64,000 nucleotides of DNA. It comes from Streptococcus mitis SK564 (GTDB lineage: Bacteria; Bacillota; Bacilli; Lactobacillales; Streptococcaceae). Position 1 is the first letter of the stretch, and the number at the start of each line of letters is the position of its first letter. Shown piece by piece: positions 39,088 through 48,877 of this stretch. The stretch is from the NCBI RefSeq assembly GCF_000148525.1, contig NZ_AEDU01000022.1, positions 62,001 through 126,000 on the forward strand, written 5' to 3'. The notes under the pieces are model-generated. The model saw only the letters and a list, made by a program, of their open reading frames with translations, was not told the DNA's origin and ran no database searches. The position numbers and the translations under genes were made by a program.

Positions 39088-40335
39088 ATGAAACTATTGT
39101 TTAGAAATCAAGCTTATCGACTCTTGACTTTGTCACGATTCTTCAATGCTTTTGGTGCTTCGATTTTTAATCTGGTCTTTATCGTCTATGCATCGACCTT
39201 GCAACAAGCATCTTTTGCGGTTGCTATGGCGAATATTGTCATGATCATTCCGACTCTCTTTACAGTTTTTGTAGGGATTCGGGCAGATTACACGAGGGAC
39301 AAGGTCACATGGATGGTCTATAGCGGTTTGTTTCAGGCGGTTTTATTTTTTCTAGCAGCCCTAGTTGTCCAGCAAGCTAGTCTCTTTGCCTTTTCTAGCC
39401 TGTGTTTGATCAATGTCATTAGTGATGTCATCAGTGATTTTGCAGGTGGCTTGCGCATGCCTCTCGTTAAGGAAAAAGTAGCTGAAGATGATTTGATGGA
39501 AGCTTACTCTTTTTCTCAGTTCATCACCTATATTTCAGCTATTGGTGGTCAAGCTTTTGGAGTCTGGCTTTTAGGTTTATCGGTCAACAATTTTTCCCTC
39601 GTTGCGGGAATCAATGCCTGTTTCTTCCTAGTATCAGCCGTCATCCTCTTTTTAGGAAAAAGCAAATTAAGCCTGTCAATGTCATCTGCTGATGGTGAAA
39701 TTCTAAAAAATGAGAAGCTTCCGATCAAAGAGCAGTTCCTAACGATTTATCGAAATTTACGTCTCGTTTTTCTTAAAGGTGGACAGAAAAACTTTGGATT
39801 CATGATCTTTGCTGTCTTGCTTATCAATGCCTTGGGTGGCGCTTTAGGAAGTATCTATAACATCTTCTTTTTGAGCCATTCTCTTTTGGACTTTTCTTAC
39901 ACAGAGGCATTATTTATCAGTCAATTCTGTGCTTTGTTAGCAATCATCATCAGTAGCCTTACGGGCAATGATTATTTTGGGAAGCAGTCCTTGCCTAGAT
40001 TGATGATGTGGGTGACCGTAGGACTCAGTCTAATTGGTCTAGCTAATTTATTCAATCAAGTCGTACTTGGTTTACTATTTCTCTGTTCAACTCTGTATGT
40101 GTCTGGTAAAGTTCAACCAAAGATTAGTGCCATGCTCCTGAAAAATCTAGCTCCAGAGGTTCTAGCTCGTACCAGTAATTTTTTAGGTTTATTGTTCACC
40201 TTATCCATACCTGTGGGAACAGCTTGTTTTTCACTTATAGCTGTATGGAATATACAGTTGACTTGGATGCTATTTGTTGGTCTTTCCTTGCTAGCTATTC
40301 TTTTGACGATTCTTAATCTCAAAAATGATATCTAA
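39088..40335 (+). CDS. MFS transporter
   Basis: A 415-residue protein with about 12 membrane helices and the MFS loop motif region VGIRADYTRDKVTWMVYSG after helix 2. It is probably a drug or metabolite exporter. A -10-like TATACT lies near 39037-39042. The Rgg regulator immediately upstream in the same direction suggests joint function. Substrate unknown. Confidence 0.85.
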   Translation: MKLLFRNQAYRLLTLSRFFNAFGASIFNLVFIVYASTLQQASFAVAMANIVMIIPTLFTVFVGIRADYTRDKVTWMVYSGLFQAVLFFLAALVVQQASLFAFSSLCLINVISDVISDFAGGLRMPLVKEKVAEDDLMEAYSFSQFITYISAIGGQAFGVWLLGLSVNNFSLVAGINACFFLVSAVILFLGKSKLSLSMSSADGEILKNEKLPIKEQFLTIYRNLRLVFLKGGQKNFGFMIFAVLLINALGGALGSIYNIFFLSHSLLDFSYTEALFISQFCALLAIIISSLTGNDYFGKQSLPRLMMWVTVGLSLIGLANLFNQVVLGLLFLCSTLYVSGKVQPKISAMLLKNLAPEVLARTSNFLGLLFTLSIPVGTACFSLIAVWNIQLTWMLFVGLSLLAILLTILNLKNDI

Positions 40336-40438
40336 TACTCTTCGAAAATCTCTTCAAACCACGTCAGCTTCGCCTTACCGTACTCAAGTACAGCTTGCGG
40401 CTAACTTCCTAGTTTGCTTTTTGATTTTCATTGAGTAT
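40335..40438. repeat. RUP-like repeat, 104-bp copy
   Basis: ATACTCTTCGAAAATC ... GATTTTCATTGAGTAT, the same termini as 351-502, without the central insertion. It lies in the gap before hisS. Confidence 0.78.
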
Positions 40439-40517
40439 AAATCCTAATTTTTTTCTCACTGTTTTAATCCCTCTATTTATGGTAAAATAAGACTATTAAG
40501 TTTAAAGAGGATTCCCT

Positions 40518-41798
40518 ATGAAATTACAAAAACCAAAAGGAACGCAGGATATTTTACCTGCTGAATCTGCCAAGTGGCAGTACGTTGAGGGCTTTGCCCG
40601 TGAGATTTTCAAGCGCTATAACTATGCAGAAGTGCGTACGCCTATTTTTGAGCATTACGAGGTTATCAGTCGCTCTGTCGGAGATACAACGGATATCGTA
40701 ACCAAGGAAATGTACGATTTCTATGACAAGGGTGACCGTCATATTACCCTCCGTCCAGAAGGAACAGCGCCGGTTGTCCGTTCTTATGTGGAAAATAAAC
40801 TCTTCGCCCCAGAAGTGCAAAAGCCAAGTAAGTTCTACTACATGGGTCCTATGTTCCGTTATGAGCGTCCACAGGCAGGGCGTTTGCGTCAGTTCCACCA
40901 GATTGGTGTCGAGTGTTTTGGCTCTAGCAATCCAGCTACGGATGTGGAAACCATCGCGATGGCAGCTCATTTCTTGAAAGAAATCGGTATCCAAGGTGTC
41001 AAATTGCACCTCAACACGCTTGGAAATCCTGAGAGCCGTGCGGCTTATCGTCAAGCCTTGATTGACTATTTGACACCGCTCAAGGAGACCTTGTCTAAGG
41101 ATAGCCAGCGTCGCTTGGAGGAAAACCCTCTCCGTGTCTTGGACTCTAAGGAAAAAGAAGACAAGGTGGCAGTGGAGAATGCACCGTCTATCTTGGATTT
41201 CCTTGATGAAGAAAGCCAAGCTCATTTTGATGCGGTGCGTCAGATGTTGGAAAATCTTGGGGTAGACTATATCATTGATACCAATATGGTGCGTGGTCTG
41301 GACTACTACAACCACACCATTTTTGAGTTTATCACTGAAATTGAGGGCAATGACTTGACAGTCTGTGCGGGTGGCCGTTACGATGGTTTGGTTTCTTATT
41401 TTGGAGGCCCTGAGACTGCTGGATTTGGTTTTGGACTTGGGGTAGAGCGCCTACTTCTCATCCTTGAAAAGCAAGGTGTGGCTCTTCCTATCGAAAACGC
41501 CCTAGATGTTTATATCGCAGTCTTGGGTCAAGGAGCAAATGTCAAGGCCTTGGAGTTGGTACAGGCCCTTCGCCAACAAGGTTTCAAAGCAGAGCGTGAT
41601 TACCTCAACCGTAAACTCAAAGCTCAGTTCAAGTCAGCCGATGTCTTTGCGGCTAAGACCCTCATCACCCTAGGAGAGAGTGAAGTCGAAAGCGGACAAG
41701 TAACGGTCAAGAACAACCAAACACGAGAAGAAGTGCAAGTATCACTTGATGCTATCAGCCAAAACTTCTCAGAAATCTTTGAAAAATTAGGCTTTTAA
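40518..41798 (+). CDS. hisS: Histidyl-tRNA synthetase
   Basis: A 426-residue class II synthetase. Motif 2 region [23 protein letters not shown], histidine motifs [11 protein letters not shown] and [15 protein letters not shown], motif 3 [13 protein letters not shown], and a C-terminal anticodon-binding domain (~330-426). It charges tRNA-His in the cytosol. A TAAAAT -10 lies upstream; no T-box is evident. Confidence 0.97.
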   Translation: MKLQKPKGTQDILPAESAKWQYVEGFAREIFKRYNYAEVRTPIFEHYEVISRSVGDTTDIVTKEMYDFYDKGDRHITLRPEGTAPVVRSYVENKLFAPEVQKPSKFYYMGPMFRYERPQAGRLRQFHQIGVECFGSSNPATDVETIAMAAHFLKEIGIQGVKLHLNTLGNPESRAAYRQALIDYLTPLKETLSKDSQRRLEENPLRVLDSKEKEDKVAVENAPSILDFLDEESQAHFDAVRQMLENLGVDYIIDTNMVRGLDYYNHTIFEFITEIEGNDLTVCAGGRYDGLVSYFGGPETAGFGFGLGVERLLLILEKQGVALPIENALDVYIAVLGQGANVKALELVQALRQQGFKAERDYLNRKLKAQFKSADVFAAKTLITLGESEVESGQVTVKNNQTREEVQVSLDAISQNFSEIFEKLGF

Positions 41799-41811
41799 TA
41801 GTAGATAAACT

Positions 41812-41838
41812 GGTCAGGATTTTACTCCTGACCTTTTT
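41812..41838 (+). terminator. hisS terminator
   Basis: GGTCAGGA and TCCTGACC arms followed by TTTTTCTTTT. Confidence 0.9.
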
Positions 41839-41865
41839 CTTTTGCAAAATGACAAAAATTATAAA

Positions 41866-41911
41866 CTTTTTGACAAATATGCTTGTCAAAAAGAAAAAGA
41901 TGTGTTACAAT
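41866..41911 (+). promoter_or_regulatory. Promoter with perfect dyad operator of the XRE/ABC operon
   Basis: A dyad of perfect 11-bp arms CTTTTTGACAA (41866-41876) and TTGTCAAAAAG (41883-41893) covers the -35 TTGTCA (41883-41888). A 17-bp spacer leads to TACAAT (41906-41911). The XRE protein at 42272 is the obvious candidate ligand. Confidence 0.82.
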
Positions 41912-41947
41912 ATAAGCAAGTTAAGAGAAAAGGAGAAAGGAACGATT

Positions 41948-42262
41948 ATGTGGGCATTAGGATTTGTACCTCTTGTGATTATGTTTTATCTCTATCATAC
42001 CCAAAGGGTCAAGAAATTAGAGAATAAAATCAAAAGAATTGAGCAAAAACAGAAAGGAAATAAAGAAATGTCAAGATTATTAAAAGAATTGATTGGGAAA
42101 ACACCGAAAATCTTTGGACAAGTTTTTGGAACAGATAACTGGGAAGTTGTAGATGTTGATGAGGAATGGGTCAAGCTACGTCGTGTTGATAAAAAAGGAA
42201 AAGAAAAATTCAAACTACAACGCATTGAGGATATCCAAACCGTTGAATTTGATGGAGAGTAG
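41948..42262 (+). CDS. Small membrane-anchored protein, first gene of the XRE/ABC operon
   Basis: A 104-residue protein with one N-terminal membrane helix (WALGFVPLVIMFYLYHTQ), a basic coiled segment (KKLENKIKRIEQKQK) and a cytosolic beta-rich end (NWEVVDVDEEWVKLRRVDKKGKEKFKLQRIEDIQTVEFDGE). No family name is assigned. ATG 41948 has AGGAGAAAGGA; upstream in-frame starts overlap the promoter. Confidence 0.72.
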   Translation: MWALGFVPLVIMFYLYHTQRVKKLENKIKRIEQKQKGNKEMSRLLKELIGKTPKIFGQVFGTDNWEVVDVDEEWVKLRRVDKKGKEKFKLQRIEDIQTVEFDGE

Positions 42263-42271
42263 GTGTGTAAC

Positions 42272-42478
42272 ATGCAACTAAAAAATCGTCTAAAAGAGCT
42301 TCGGGCTCGCGATAGTCTCAATCAAACCGACCTAGCCAAGCTGGCAGGGGTTTCCAGACAGACCGTTAGCCTACTAGAACGGGACGAATACACCCCGTCC
42401 GTTGTGATTGCCCTGAAAATATCTCACATTTTCAACGAAACAGTCGAATCGGTATTTCGCTTGGAGGAGGACGAGTGA
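42272..42478 (+). CDS. Small XRE-family regulator
   Basis: A 68-residue single HTH domain (LKELRARDSLNQTDLAKLAGVSRQTVSLLERDEYTPSVVIALKIS). This compact class controls operons of small membrane proteins and ABC exporters. It is the likely ligand of the dyad at 41866-41893. The stop overlaps the next ATG (TGATG). Confidence 0.85.
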   Translation: MQLKNRLKELRARDSLNQTDLAKLAGVSRQTVSLLERDEYTPSVVIALKISHIFNETVESVFRLEEDE

Positions 42479-42660
42479 TGAATAAGTATAAAGTGTTTTA
42501 TTATATGAGTGTTCTTGCCCTTATTGTGAATGCCTTTGCTATGATTGGAACATTACTGGGGTGGTTCTATTTTGTTGAAAGTAAGTATTTGTTTTGGATT
42601 AATTTAATCCTCTTATCCATTTTCAATTGGTTAAAGAAAAAGGAGAAAAATGATGAATAA
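42478..42660 (+). CDS. Two-TM small membrane protein, copy 1
   Basis: A 60-residue protein MNKYKVFYYMSVLALIV... with two membrane helices and a basic tail (WLKKKEKNDE). It is paralogous to the next gene. Translationally coupled to the XRE gene. Confidence 0.75.
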   Translation: MNKYKVFYYMSVLALIVNAFAMIGTLLGWFYFVESKYLFWINLILLSIFNWLKKKEKNDE

Positions 42661-42841
42661 GTATAAAGTAATCTATTATGTAGTTGCCATAGCTCTATTA
42701 GTCAGCCTGTGTCTACTAATTGGAACAAATCTAGGATGGTTTGATCTCTATTACAGCGACCAATTTATCTGGGTCTACTTTGCTCTTATCCCAGTCGTTG
42801 ACTGGATTGAAAAGAAATCCAAAAATCTAGCAAGTAAATAA
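42653..42841 (+). CDS. Two-TM small membrane protein, copy 2
   Basis: A 62-residue protein, MNKYKVIYYVVAIALLVS..., with the same layout and IGTNLGWF versus IGTLLGWF in copy 1. AAGGAG is 7 bases before ATG 42653. It overlaps the end of copy 1 by 8 bp in another frame. Tandem duplication is evident. Confidence 0.75.
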   Translation: MNKYKVIYYVVAIALLVSLCLLIGTNLGWFDLYYSDQFIWVYFALIPVVDWIEKKSKNLASK

Positions 42842-42852
42842 GGAGAATGAAT

Positions 42853-43602
42853 ATGGAAAAGAAAAAGAAAAATAAACGTGGATTGTTGTTATTTTTAATG
42901 TCTGTTGTCTTGGGAGGTTTCTTGGGCATGTTTGTAGGGATGTTTAAGGCACGTGCCGAATCCCACGAAATTATGTTAGATGTGAAAGTCTTGATACCAT
43001 GGATATCAGCTATTTGTTTACTGATAGGTTTCATTAGCATTCTTTTGACTTTCAATTTCTTAAAGAAAAGCAGAAAATTTCACTCCTTGTATCAAGAGGA
43101 AATGGATGATAATCTGAATGAAACCTATTATGTGCAAATGTATCGGAATCTCGAGTTTGGAACCATTGCTTTTAATATTGCAAGTGTAGCAATCTTATTG
43201 GCTCTTTTCATCTCAGGTAGTGAAGTGATTGTACCAAATAGAAGCAATCTAACCTTATCTCTTTCTTTTTTGGGATTAGTGCTGATTCTCAGTGTTCAAA
43301 AATATCTTTTTAAGACCATTGCGATTGTTCGTCAGTTTGATTTGGCATTTTTCTCAACACCAAAGGATGTCTTAGAGTATGTCAATTCTTATGATGAAGG
43401 GGAGCGACAAGCTAATTTAGAACAGAGTTTTCGGATTTTATTCCAATTAAATAACTATGTCTTACCAGCCTTATATATTTTTCTTTTTATCATTTCTTTC
43501 TTGACAGGAGAGATTCAGCTACTAGCCTTCTTGCTTGTCGGAGCAATCCATATTTATATCAATGTGATGCAGTTACCTATGGTGAAACGTTATTTTAAAT
43601 AA
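42853..43602 (+). CDS. DUF3169-family membrane protein
   Basis: A 249-residue protein with about six membrane helices and a cytosolic segment LKKSRKFHSLYQEEMDDNLNETYYVQMYRNLE. It resembles the DUF3169 family, often found beside small XRE regulators and ABC exporters. ATG 42853 is 7 bases after AGGAG; ATG 42847 is too close. Function unknown. Confidence 0.78.
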   Translation: MEKKKKNKRGLLLFLMSVVLGGFLGMFVGMFKARAESHEIMLDVKVLIPWISAICLLIGFISILLTFNFLKKSRKFHSLYQEEMDDNLNETYYVQMYRNLEFGTIAFNIASVAILLALFISGSEVIVPNRSNLTLSLSFLGLVLILSVQKYLFKTIAIVRQFDLAFFSTPKDVLEYVNSYDEGERQANLEQSFRILFQLNNYVLPALYIFLFIISFLTGEIQLLAFLLVGAIHIYINVMQLPMVKRYFK

Positions 43603-43612
43603 AGGAGTTTCT

Positions 43613-44437
43613 ATGATTCGTGTTGAAAATGTAAGCAAAAGTTTTGGGAGCAAAAAAGCTCTTCATCAGATTTCTTTTGAGATTAAGGAGGGGGAAATCT
43701 TTGGTTTTCTTGGGCCTTCTGGTTCAGGTAAAACAACCATGATCAACGTCTTGACAGGTCAGTTGCCTGCAGATCAAGGTAACACAATTTTGTTAGGTAA
43801 GAATTCTCAAGATTTAACTTCAAATGATTTAGAACAAATCGGTATAGTTAGTGATGGCAGTGGTTTTTATGAAAAGATGAGTCTTTATAAAAATCTGCTC
43901 ATTTACGCTAAGTTATATGGTCTCAAGTCAGATAGAGTAGTTCAGGTGCTCCAACAGGTTGGATTGGCAGATGCTAAAGATATTATCGCAGAAAAACTAT
44001 CTACAGGAATGAAACAACGAATGTTCTTGGCTCGTGCCCTTCTGAATGCTCCTAAGATTCTCTTCCTAGATGAGCCAACTAGTGGCTTAGACCCTACAAC
44101 ATCTAAGATGATTCATACCCTACTTCAAGAACTAAAGCAGGCGGGGACAACTATCTTTTTGACCACGCATGATATGCATGAAGCAACTCTGCTTTGTGAT
44201 CGCTTATCTCTTTTGAATAAGGGGAATTTAATAGAGTATGGAAGTCCGCAAGATATTATTCAGAAGTATCATGTGGATAAGAAAGTACATGTGGTTTATA
44301 ATGATGGACGAGAACAGATAGTTCCATTTGAAGAATTGCCACATTTAGACACGACAGATTTGATGGTGGTTCACTCTTGTGAGCCGACTTTAGAAGAAAT
44401 CTTTATCAGATTGACAGGAGAAAAGTTAGATGTTTAG
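43613..44437 (+). CDS. ABC transporter ATP-binding protein
   Basis: A 274-residue ABC ATPase. It has Walker A GPSGSGKTTMINVL, signature LSTGMKQRMFLARAL (a variant of LSGGQ), Walker B ILFLDEPTSGLDP, His switch TTHDMHEA and a ~60-residue C-terminal extension. It belongs with the permease gene that overlaps it by 8 bp. Likely an export system of the antimicrobial-resistance or sodium-export class. Confidence 0.92.
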   Translation: MIRVENVSKSFGSKKALHQISFEIKEGEIFGFLGPSGSGKTTMINVLTGQLPADQGNTILLGKNSQDLTSNDLEQIGIVSDGSGFYEKMSLYKNLLIYAKLYGLKSDRVVQVLQQVGLADAKDIIAEKLSTGMKQRMFLARALLNAPKILFLDEPTSGLDPTTSKMIHTLLQELKQAGTTIFLTTHDMHEATLLCDRLSLLNKGNLIEYGSPQDIIQKYHVDKKVHVVYNDGREQIVPFEELPHLDTTDLMVVHSCEPTLEEIFIRLTGEKLDV

Positions 44438-45128
44438 AAAATTAAATGCCCTACTATGGTTAAGATTACAAGTTCTTATCAGCAATTCAACTTTATTGGC
44501 GAGTCTATTGATGCCTTTTGGTACTGCTATTCTATATAATGAATTTTCAAATAAGGATGGACAATTGAGCCTATTTTTACTATCTGCTAGCTTGACGATG
44601 GTCTTGAGCATGGGAAGTGGTTATATGGTATCGATTATGATGGCAGAAGATAAGGAAAAGCGCAATCTTAAATCACTCATCCTAAGTGGTGTGACAGCAA
44701 CAGAATATACTTTCAGTATGCTTGTTCTCCCTATTCTGATAATGTTACTTGCTATGATTGTACTTCCCATCTATCTTAAAGTAGATGTATCGGGTTATTT
44801 AGTTGCCTACGTTATCTATTTGCTCCTAGCAACGATTAGTATTATTTTTATCAACCTTCTAATCGGTGCGGTGTCAGATACTCAATCTAAAGCGCAAGTT
44901 TATAGTATCTTCCCTATGTTAATTGTCTCTTTTTTACCTATAATTGCTCTTCAAAATGATACGGCTCAGAAAGTGTTGGATTACTCGTTCGTTGGTCCTA
45001 TTGTAAATCTTTTAAATAAAAAAGGTGGGGAAATATCTTTTTCTAACATCGGTATGTTACTTGCCTGGGTACTTGTGTTAGGAATAGCGAACCTCTTTGT
45101 ATTGAAAAATAGCTATAAAGCAAGATAG
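44430..45128 (+). CDS. ABC-2 type permease
   Basis: A 232-residue membrane protein with about six helices and an ABC-2 plan (large first loop, MLSMGSGYMVSIMMAEDKEKRNLKSLILSGVTATEY). It pairs with the ATPase encoded just before. Substrate unknown. Confidence 0.87.
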   Translation: MFRKLNALLWLRLQVLISNSTLLASLLMPFGTAILYNEFSNKDGQLSLFLLSASLTMVLSMGSGYMVSIMMAEDKEKRNLKSLILSGVTATEYTFSMLVLPILIMLLAMIVLPIYLKVDVSGYLVAYVIYLLLATISIIFINLLIGAVSDTQSKAQVYSIFPMLIVSFLPIIALQNDTAQKVLDYSFVGPIVNLLNKKGGEISFSNIGMLLAWVLVLGIANLFVLKNSYKAR

Positions 45129-45137
45129 GAGAACTTT

Positions 45138-45779
45138 ATGAAACTACTTAAAAACCTTGGCTGGTTTCTTCTAGCCATTCTATCCTTTTTATTCATCTAT
45201 GGCTTCATTCAGGGGCTCGCGACTACGTCGCTTGCCTTAGGCGGTTCACCCTATGCTGTTACCCTACTCTATGTGGCCCTGGCTGGAGTATATGTGTACG
45301 TCATTTATAAATGGTACCAGAAAGCTCCTGTCCATATTGAGAAGAGTGGTTTTAACCGATTTATTTGGCTCCCTGCCTTGGTTTGGTTCTTATCTCTTGT
45401 CGTTCAATTTTTCCTACCAAATGATCCTTCGGTAAATCAGCAAACAGCGACAGACCTGACCTTGGCTCAGCCACTTTTTTCATTCTTTGCTATTAATATT
45501 TTTGCTCCTTTGACGGAAGAACTCATCTTTAGAGGGATGTTAGCACGCTATCTCTTTCCTAAGCAGGACAATAGCAAACAAACTCTGCTTTTCCTTCTGG
45601 TAACTAGTGTTCTGTTTGCCTTGATTCATTCTCCCGGAACTTTGCAACAGTTTTTAGTTTATGCTAGTCTTGGTTTTAGCTTGGGCTTGGCTTATATTAG
45701 CAGAAAAGGTCTGGTCTACAGTATTTCTCTACATGCTTTGAATAATTTAGTCGGCTTTTTGATGATTCTCATGCTATAA
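45138..45779 (+). CDS. CPBP-family intramembrane metalloprotease
   Basis: A 213-residue membrane protein. The CPBP (Abi) motifs are EELIFRGMLARYL near residue 130, FALIHS, and HALNN near the end, which carry the metal-binding Glu and His residues. Family members process membrane substrates and include bacteriocin self-immunity proteins. Its place behind an ABC exporter fits that kind of context, but no bacteriocin peptide gene is visible. Confidence 0.87.
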   Translation: MKLLKNLGWFLLAILSFLFIYGFIQGLATTSLALGGSPYAVTLLYVALAGVYVYVIYKWYQKAPVHIEKSGFNRFIWLPALVWFLSLVVQFFLPNDPSVNQQTATDLTLAQPLFSFFAINIFAPLTEELIFRGMLARYLFPKQDNSKQTLLFLLVTSVLFALIHSPGTLQQFLVYASLGFSLGLAYISRKGLVYSISLHALNNLVGFLMILML

Positions 45780-45796
45780 TAGAGTCAGGAGGTCAC

Positions 45797-46027
45797 ATGA
45801 AACGAGTAATTTTATTAGCAGTGATTCAAGCAGTTGTTCTATTTTTCATCATTGGGGGATTAGCTTATGCCTTCAAAGGTGATTTCTTCTATAGCCATCT
45901 CGCAGTGGTCTTTGCCCCTATTGCCGGTATCTGGCGTTTTGGGACAGCTTACACAACGGAAATTGTCTTGCCTCGAAAGGCAGCTGAAATTGCTGAAAAG
46001 CGTAAAGCAGGCAAAGATTCAAAATAA
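45797..46027 (+). CDS. Small two-TM protein of unknown function
   Basis: A 76-residue protein with two membrane helices (VILLAVIQAVVLFFIIGGLAYAF; FYSHLAVVFAPIAGIWRFG) and a basic tail. TCAGGAGG precedes the ATG. Last gene before a terminator. Confidence 0.72.
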   Translation: MKRVILLAVIQAVVLFFIIGGLAYAFKGDFFYSHLAVVFAPIAGIWRFGTAYTTEIVLPRKAAEIAEKRKAGKDSK

Positions 46028-46032
46028 AAGAG

Positions 46033-46057
46033 TCCGATGAACTTCATCGGATTTTTG
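46033..46057 (+). terminator. Terminator of the XRE/ABC operon
   Basis: TCCGATGA and TCATCGGA arms followed by TTTTT. Confidence 0.88.
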
Positions 46058-46161
46058 TATGGGCGTTAATTTTTAAAGACTGGCAAACTTTTCTGCTGAT
46101 TTTCATGAAGAGCCTGCGCTTTTATGGTAAAATAGTAACAGAATAAAAGAGGAGAGAAACA

Positions 46162-47925
46162 ATGAAACGTAGTATGTATGCTGGTCGTGTTCGTGAGGAA
46201 CACATCGGACAAGAAATGACCTTGAAAGGATGGGTAGGCCGTCGTCGTGACCTTGGTGGTTTGATCTTTATCGACCTTCGTGACCGTGAAGGAATCATGC
46301 AGTTGGTTATCAACCCTGAAAAAGTCTCTGCAGAGGTTATGACAACAGCTGAAAGCCTTCGTAGCGAATTTGTTATCGAGGTGACTGGACAGGTCGCTGC
46401 GCGTGAGCAAGCCAATGATAAGTTGCCAACTGGTACAGTTGAGTTAAATGTAACAGCTTTGACAGTGCTTAATACAGCTAAGACAACACCATTTGAGATT
46501 AAGGATGGTATTGAGGCCAATGACGATACACGTTTACGTTACCGTTACCTTGACCTTCGTCGTCCAGAAATGTTGGAAAATCTTAAACTTCGTGCTAAGG
46601 TGACCCACTCTATCCGCAACTACTTGGATGAGTTGGAATTTATCGACGTGGAGACACCATTCCTTTCTAAGTCAACGCCTGAAGGGGCGCGTGATTATTT
46701 GGTGCCGTCTCGTGTTAATAAAGGGCATTTTTACGCTCTTCCTCAAAGTCCACAAATCACGAAACAGCTCTTGATGAATGCTGGATTTGACCGTTACTAC
46801 CAAATCGTTAAATGTTTCCGTGACGAGGACTTGCGTGGTGACCGCCAGCCTGAGTTCACTCAGGTCGATTTGGAAACATCTTTCCTTACTGAGCAAGAAA
46901 TCCAAGATATCACAGAAGGCTTGATTGCGCGCGTGATGAAGGAAACTAAAGGCATCGAAGTGACGCTTCCATTCCCTCGTATGAAATACGATGACGCTAT
47001 GGCTCTTTACGGTTCTGACAAGCCAGATACCCGTTTTGACATGTTGCTTCAGGACCTGACAGCAGTAGTCAAAGGTGTAGACTTCAAAGTCTTTTCAGAA
47101 GCACCTGCTGTAAAAGCAATTGTAGTTAAAGGCGCTGCGGACAACTATTCACGTAAAGACATCGACAAGATGACGGAAGTAGCCAAACAATACGGTGCCA
47201 AAGGTCTTGCCTGGATCAAGGTTGCTGATGGAGAATTAAATGGACCAGTTGCTAAGTTCTTGACTAACATCCAAGCAGAATTGACAACAGCGCTTGCTCT
47301 TGAAGATAAGGACTTGGTTCTCTTTGTGGCAGATACGCTTGAAGTGGCTAATGCAACGCTCGGTGCCCTTCGTGGACGTATTGCCAAAGAGCTTGGTTTG
47401 ATTGATAATGATAAGTTCAACTTCCTTTGGGTGGTTGACTGGCCGATGTTTGAATGGTCTGAAGAAGAAGGCCGCTACATGAGCGCCCACCATCCGTTTA
47501 CTCTTCCACAGGAAGAGACTGTTCACGAATTAGAAGGTGATTTGGCTAAGGTTCGTGCCATTGCTTACGATATCGTCTTGAACGGTTACGAACTTGGTGG
47601 TGGTAGTCTTCGTATCAACCAAAAAGACCTTCAAGAACGCATGTTCAAGGCTCTTGGTTTCTCAGCTGAAGAAGCAAATGACCAGTTTGGCTTCCTTCTT
47701 GAAGCCATGGACTATGGTTTCCCACCACACGGTGGTTTGGCTATCGGGCTTGACCGCTTTGTCATGCTCTTAGCTGGAGAAGAAAATATCCGTGAAGTTA
47801 TTGCCTTTCCTAAGAACAACAAGGCAACTGATCCAATGACACAAGCTCCTTCAACAGTAGCTCTCAAACAACTAGAGGAACTCAGCTTACAAATAGAAGA
47901 AGATGAAACAAGCAAAACGAATTAA
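46162..47925 (+). CDS. aspS: Aspartyl-tRNA synthetase
   Basis: A 587-residue class IIb synthetase. The N-terminal OB anticodon-binding domain is [20 protein letters not shown]. Motif 2 is [18 protein letters not shown], the bacterial GAD insertion is ~290-420, and motif 3 is [22 protein letters not shown] -10 is near 46129. It overlaps the next gene by 23 bp. Confidence 0.97.
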   Translation: MKRSMYAGRVREEHIGQEMTLKGWVGRRRDLGGLIFIDLRDREGIMQLVINPEKVSAEVMTTAESLRSEFVIEVTGQVAAREQANDKLPTGTVELNVTALTVLNTAKTTPFEIKDGIEANDDTRLRYRYLDLRRPEMLENLKLRAKVTHSIRNYLDELEFIDVETPFLSKSTPEGARDYLVPSRVNKGHFYALPQSPQITKQLLMNAGFDRYYQIVKCFRDEDLRGDRQPEFTQVDLETSFLTEQEIQDITEGLIARVMKETKGIEVTLPFPRMKYDDAMALYGSDKPDTRFDMLLQDLTAVVKGVDFKVFSEAPAVKAIVVKGAADNYSRKDIDKMTEVAKQYGAKGLAWIKVADGELNGPVAKFLTNIQAELTTALALEDKDLVLFVADTLEVANATLGALRGRIAKELGLIDNDKFNFLWVVDWPMFEWSEEEGRYMSAHHPFTLPQEETVHELEGDLAKVRAIAYDIVLNGYELGGGSLRINQKDLQERMFKALGFSAEEANDQFGFLLEAMDYGFPPHGGLAIGLDRFVMLLAGEENIREVIAFPKNNKATDPMTQAPSTVALKQLEELSLQIEEDETSKTN

Positions 47926-48844
47926 GCGGTGGCGCTATTATCTGCGCCGCTTTGCTTATCAGATAAAAATTTTACGTGTCTTACAAAGCATCTCTCGCGA
48001 AAAATATGATGAGAAGATTTCGGCCTCTCTGGTCTATGGTTTTTTATCAGCAGTAGCGGTCAATTTCTTTTTCCAACCGGGGCATGTGTATTCGAGTGGT
48101 GCGACAGGTCTGGCACAGATTATCTCTGCCTTGAGTAATCACTGGTTTGGTTTTCACATTCCGATTTCGCTGACCTTCTACGCCATTAATTTTCCTTTGA
48201 TGGTCTTGGCTTGGTATCAGATTGGCCATAAGTTTACGATCTTTACCTTTATTACGGTTTCCATGAGTTCCTTCTTTATCCAGTTTGTCCCTGTGGCGAC
48301 CTTAACGGAGGATCCCATTATCAATGCCCTTTTTGGGGGTGTTGTCATGGGCTTGGGGATTGGTTTTGCTCTTCGAAACAATATCTCCAGTGGTGGGACG
48401 GATATCGTCAGTTTGACCATTCGCAAGAAAACAGGTAAGAATGTCGGCAGTATTTCTTTCTTAGTAAATGGGACCATCATGCTGATAGCAGGTTTGACCT
48501 TTGGTTGGAAATACGCTCTCTACTCTATGATTACCATCTTTGTCTCTAGCCGTGTGACAGACGCTGTCTTTACCAAGCAAAAACGGATGCAGGCCATGAT
48601 TGTGACCAATCATCCAGAGAAGGTAATTGAAAAAATACATAAAAAATTGCACCGCGGAGCAACTATGATCCACGATGCAGAAGGAACCTATAATCACGAA
48701 AGAAAGGCAGTTTTAATCACTGTCATTACACGTGCAGAGTTTAATGAATTTAAACAGATTATGAAACAGGTGGATCCAGGTGCCTTTGTCTCTGTATCTG
48801 AGAATGTTCATATTCTGGGACGATTCGTTGAAACAGAAAATTAG
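47903..48844 (+). CDS. YitT-family membrane protein
   Basis: A 313-residue protein with about five or six membrane helices (YitT domain, [40 protein letters not shown]). A C-terminal cytosolic DUF2179 domain ([23 protein letters not shown]) follows. The role is unproven. The start ATG lies inside the end of aspS, so coupling is likely; the ribosome site is weak. Confidence 0.85.
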   Translation: MKQAKRIKRWRYYLRRFAYQIKILRVLQSISREKYDEKISASLVYGFLSAVAVNFFFQPGHVYSSGATGLAQIISALSNHWFGFHIPISLTFYAINFPLMVLAWYQIGHKFTIFTFITVSMSSFFIQFVPVATLTEDPIINALFGGVVMGLGIGFALRNNISSGGTDIVSLTIRKKTGKNVGSISFLVNGTIMLIAGLTFGWKYALYSMITIFVSSRVTDAVFTKQKRMQAMIVTNHPEKVIEKIHKKLHRGATMIHDAEGTYNHERKAVLITVITRAEFNEFKQIMKQVDPGAFVSVSENVHILGRFVETEN

Positions 48845-48851
48845 TAACTAA

Positions 48852-48877
48852 AAAACCAGCGCGAGCTGGTTTTTATT
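48852..48877. terminator. Bidirectional terminator between yitT-type gene and malR
   Basis: AAAACCAGC and GCTGGTTTT arms with a 4-base loop. Confidence 0.88.

Noticed and set aside
40554..41315. Long antisense frame inside hisS (253 codons)
   Set aside because: Shadow of a strongly supported gene; caused by codon bias.
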